Shown here: in pieces, positions 5,930 through 6,897 of the stretch
Layout of the letters: each line of letters starts with the position of its first letter
Numbering within the stretch: the stretch's first letter is position 1
Assembly (NCBI GenBank): GCA_900554345.1
Contig: USHH01000123.1
Span: 1 to 6,897 of the forward strand
Direction of reading: 5' to 3'
DNA length: 6,897 bases
Source of the DNA: an uncultured Bacteroidales bacterium
Lineage (GTDB): Bacteria > Bacteroidota > Bacteroidia > Bacteroidales > Muribaculaceae
The notes under the pieces: generated by a model
The model's input: the letters and a program-made list of their open reading frames with translations, nothing else
What the model was told of the DNA's origin: nothing
Databases searched by the model: none
Translations under genes and position numbers: made by a program

Positions 5930-6508
5930 TTATTCCTGTGTCGTCTCCAGCGCCGGGGCGTCGTCTTCCGTTTCCGGCATGCGGAAGAGGGAGAAGTTGA
6001 CGCTGCCGTAGGCGCGGTGCTGGAAGAAATGGGGGAGGGAGGAGAAGTCATACTTCGCGGAGTGCTCCATGATGAAGAGGGAGCCGGGACCGAAGGCCTC
6101 CGAGCCCATCACCAGCTCCGGAATCTCGCCGAAGCGTGGATGGTCGTAAGGCGGGTCGGCGAAAATCAGGTCGTAGCGTGTGGAGCATGTGGCGAGGAAC
6201 TTGAAGACATCCCCCTTGACGACCTTCAGCCTTTGGTCGGCGAGGCGCGACTTCACGCTGTTGATGAAGGAGGCCTGCACCGAGGCCTGCTCCACGGCCG
6301 TCACCGCGGCGCACCCCCGAGAAAGGAACTCGAAGCTGATGGCTCCCGTGCCCGCGAAGAGGTCGAGGGCCGTCCTGTCGTCGAGATCCTCGAGATTCTC
6401 TATCACGTTGAAGATGTTCTCGCGCGCGAAATCGGTAGTGGGCCGCGCCGTGATGTTTTTCGGCACGTCAAACCTACGGCGTCCGTACTTGCCTCTTATG
6501 ATTCTCAT
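5930..6508 (-). CDS. rsmD: 16S rRNA (guanine(966)-N(2))-methyltransferase RsmD
   Basis: A 192-residue SAM-dependent methyltransferase that modifies G966 of 16S rRNA in the 30S subunit. It starts MRIIRGKYGRRRF, the typical RsmD N-terminus, followed by ARPTTDFARENIFN (21-34), matching the family RPTTDRVREALFN box. The SAM-binding motif I is DLFAGTGAISFEFLSRG (49-65), with the acidic VEQ at the end of the next strand (72-74). The catalytic motif IV is FADPPYD (116-122). I chose ATG 6508 rather than the upstream in-frame start at 6556 because family members begin at MRIIxGxxxG and because it gives an ATGA overlap with the preceding gene. Length is normal. The last dozen residues (ETEDDAPALETTQE region) are an acidic tail beyond the core fold. 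Confidence 0.95.
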   Translation of the reverse strand: MRIIRGKYGRRRFDVPKNITARPTTDFARENIFNVIENLEDLDDRTALDLFAGTGAISFEFLSRGCAAVTAVEQASVQASFINSVKSRLADQRLKVVKGDVFKFLATCSTRYDLIFADPPYDHPRFGEIPELVMGSEAFGPGSLFIMEHSAKYDFSSLPHFFQHRAYGSVNFSLFRMPETEDDAPALETTQE

Positions 6509-6897
6509 AGCTTGCTGAATGTTTTGAATATCTGTAGATCGCCCTTCGCCGCGCATAGCGCCACGGAGAGGGGCATGGAGCTGCTGTCGTGGATCGCGAC
6601 GGCAGGCGGCGAGGGGAGGGCGGAGAGGATATCGGCCACAGCCTGAGCCGCCCCGGGGTCGCCGGCAAGGAGGATGTCGGCGCCGGAGGCATCGACGGCG
6701 AGCACGTCGAGGAGCTGGAAGAGATGATACACGATGTCGGCGGGGGCGCCCCAGTCGTGGGATACTCCGGCCTTGAAGCCGCCCCTGTCGGCTATCACAA
6801 TGTCGGCCTTACCCTGGCGTATGTCGATGATGACCCTGGCGCGGTCGGAGGGCGTGCAGGCGGCAGGGGCGGGCAGCCGGACCCGGCTCCGCGTGTG
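6505..6897 (-). CDS. DUF3822 family protein, C-terminal part (5' partial)
   Basis: The frame is open from the right edge to the TGA at 6505, giving 130 visible residues; the start lies outside the window. The segment RVIIDIRQGKADIVIADRGG, followed by 'GAPADIVYHLFQLLDVLAVDASGADILLAG', resembles the C-terminal half of DUF3822 proteins: a 'V.I..g.fdlvi..dG' strand pair, then a helix 'DivYyll.vl..L.ld' and a strand ending in G. DUF3822 is a Bacteroidota protein of unknown function with a predicted actin/hexokinase-like fold, and its gene is commonly next to rsmD. That neighbourhood is the main support for the call. Its stop overlaps the rsmD start (ATGA), so the two are translationally coupled. 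Family assignment is from memory of the pattern and not from a search. Confidence 0.75.
   Translation of the reverse strand, partial: HTRSRVRLPAPAACTPSDRARVIIDIRQGKADIVIADRGGFKAGVSHDWGAPADIVYHLFQLLDVLAVDASGADILLAGDPGAAQAVADILSALPSPPAVAIHDSSSMPLSVALCAAKGDLQIFKTFSKL

Noticed and set aside
2139..6000. Long plus-strand open frames of about 400-475 codons opposite the peptidase and ribBA genes
   Set aside because: They lie antisense to confidently identified genes in GC-rich DNA where stops are rare. Their translations are low-complexity (rich in V, A, G, H, R) with no recognisable domains.
6509..6556. Longer rsmD start adding 16 residues
   Set aside because: The extra residues (RGEGRSTDIQNIQQA) lie inside the upstream gene and do not match RsmD. 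The family begins at MRIIRG, which also gives the ATGA overlap.
6017..6646. Plus-strand 209-codon frame opposite rsmD and the DUF3822 gene
   Set aside because: It is antisense to rsmD, which has all its methyltransferase motifs. The translation shows no domain and is biased by GC-rich antisense codons.

Overview
The window looks like Bacteroidales DNA, but it has two compositional halves. Roughly positions 1-2150 are moderate to low GC with mixed codon use, as in Parabacteroides or Bacteroides. Positions from about 2160 to the end are GC-rich with strongly G/C-ending codons, as in Muribaculaceae-type gut Bacteroidales. Both genus-level guesses are inferences from composition and protein style, not from a search.

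Left half. A response-regulator tail (receiver end joined directly to a Fis-type helix-turn-helix, with no AAA+ domain between) is followed 18 nt later by a compact membrane histidine kinase with an NtrY-like H-box. Together they form a slimmed-down NtrBC-like two-component pair. Convergent to the kinase, with overlapping stop codons, lies an AT-rich PemK/MazF-family toxin gene. The roughly 240 bp upstream of the toxin start carries two competing small frames on opposite strands. One is a two-helix membrane protein on +. The other is a basic 60-residue frame on - that overlaps the toxin start as ATGA and could be its antitoxin. A strong hairpin terminator then separates this region from the leftward genes.

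Right half, all transcribed leftward (minus strand). In transcription order the genes are the 3' part of a DUF3822 gene (runs off the right edge), rsmD (16S rRNA m2G966 methyltransferase, 4-nt ATGA overlap), ribBA (bifunctional riboflavin synthesis enzyme, 25-nt gap) and an exported S9-family serine peptidase (4-nt gap). The tight spacing suggests one operon with its promoter beyond the right edge. DUF3822 next to rsmD is a familiar Bacteroidota arrangement. The peptidase is not obviously related in function and may simply be co-transcribed.

The most notable signal is that the composition switch falls inside the S9 peptidase gene, at the highly conserved catalytic-Asp motif (about 2140-2165), with the reading frame kept intact. 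The gene therefore appears to be a hybrid of two homologues from different genomes. Either this is real homologous recombination between Bacteroidales, or the window is a chimeric (mis-assembled) metagenomic contig joined at a conserved block. Until that is settled, the left and right halves should not be assumed to share a genome. I see no CRISPR array, tRNA, rRNA, insertion sequence or convincing novel multigene system.
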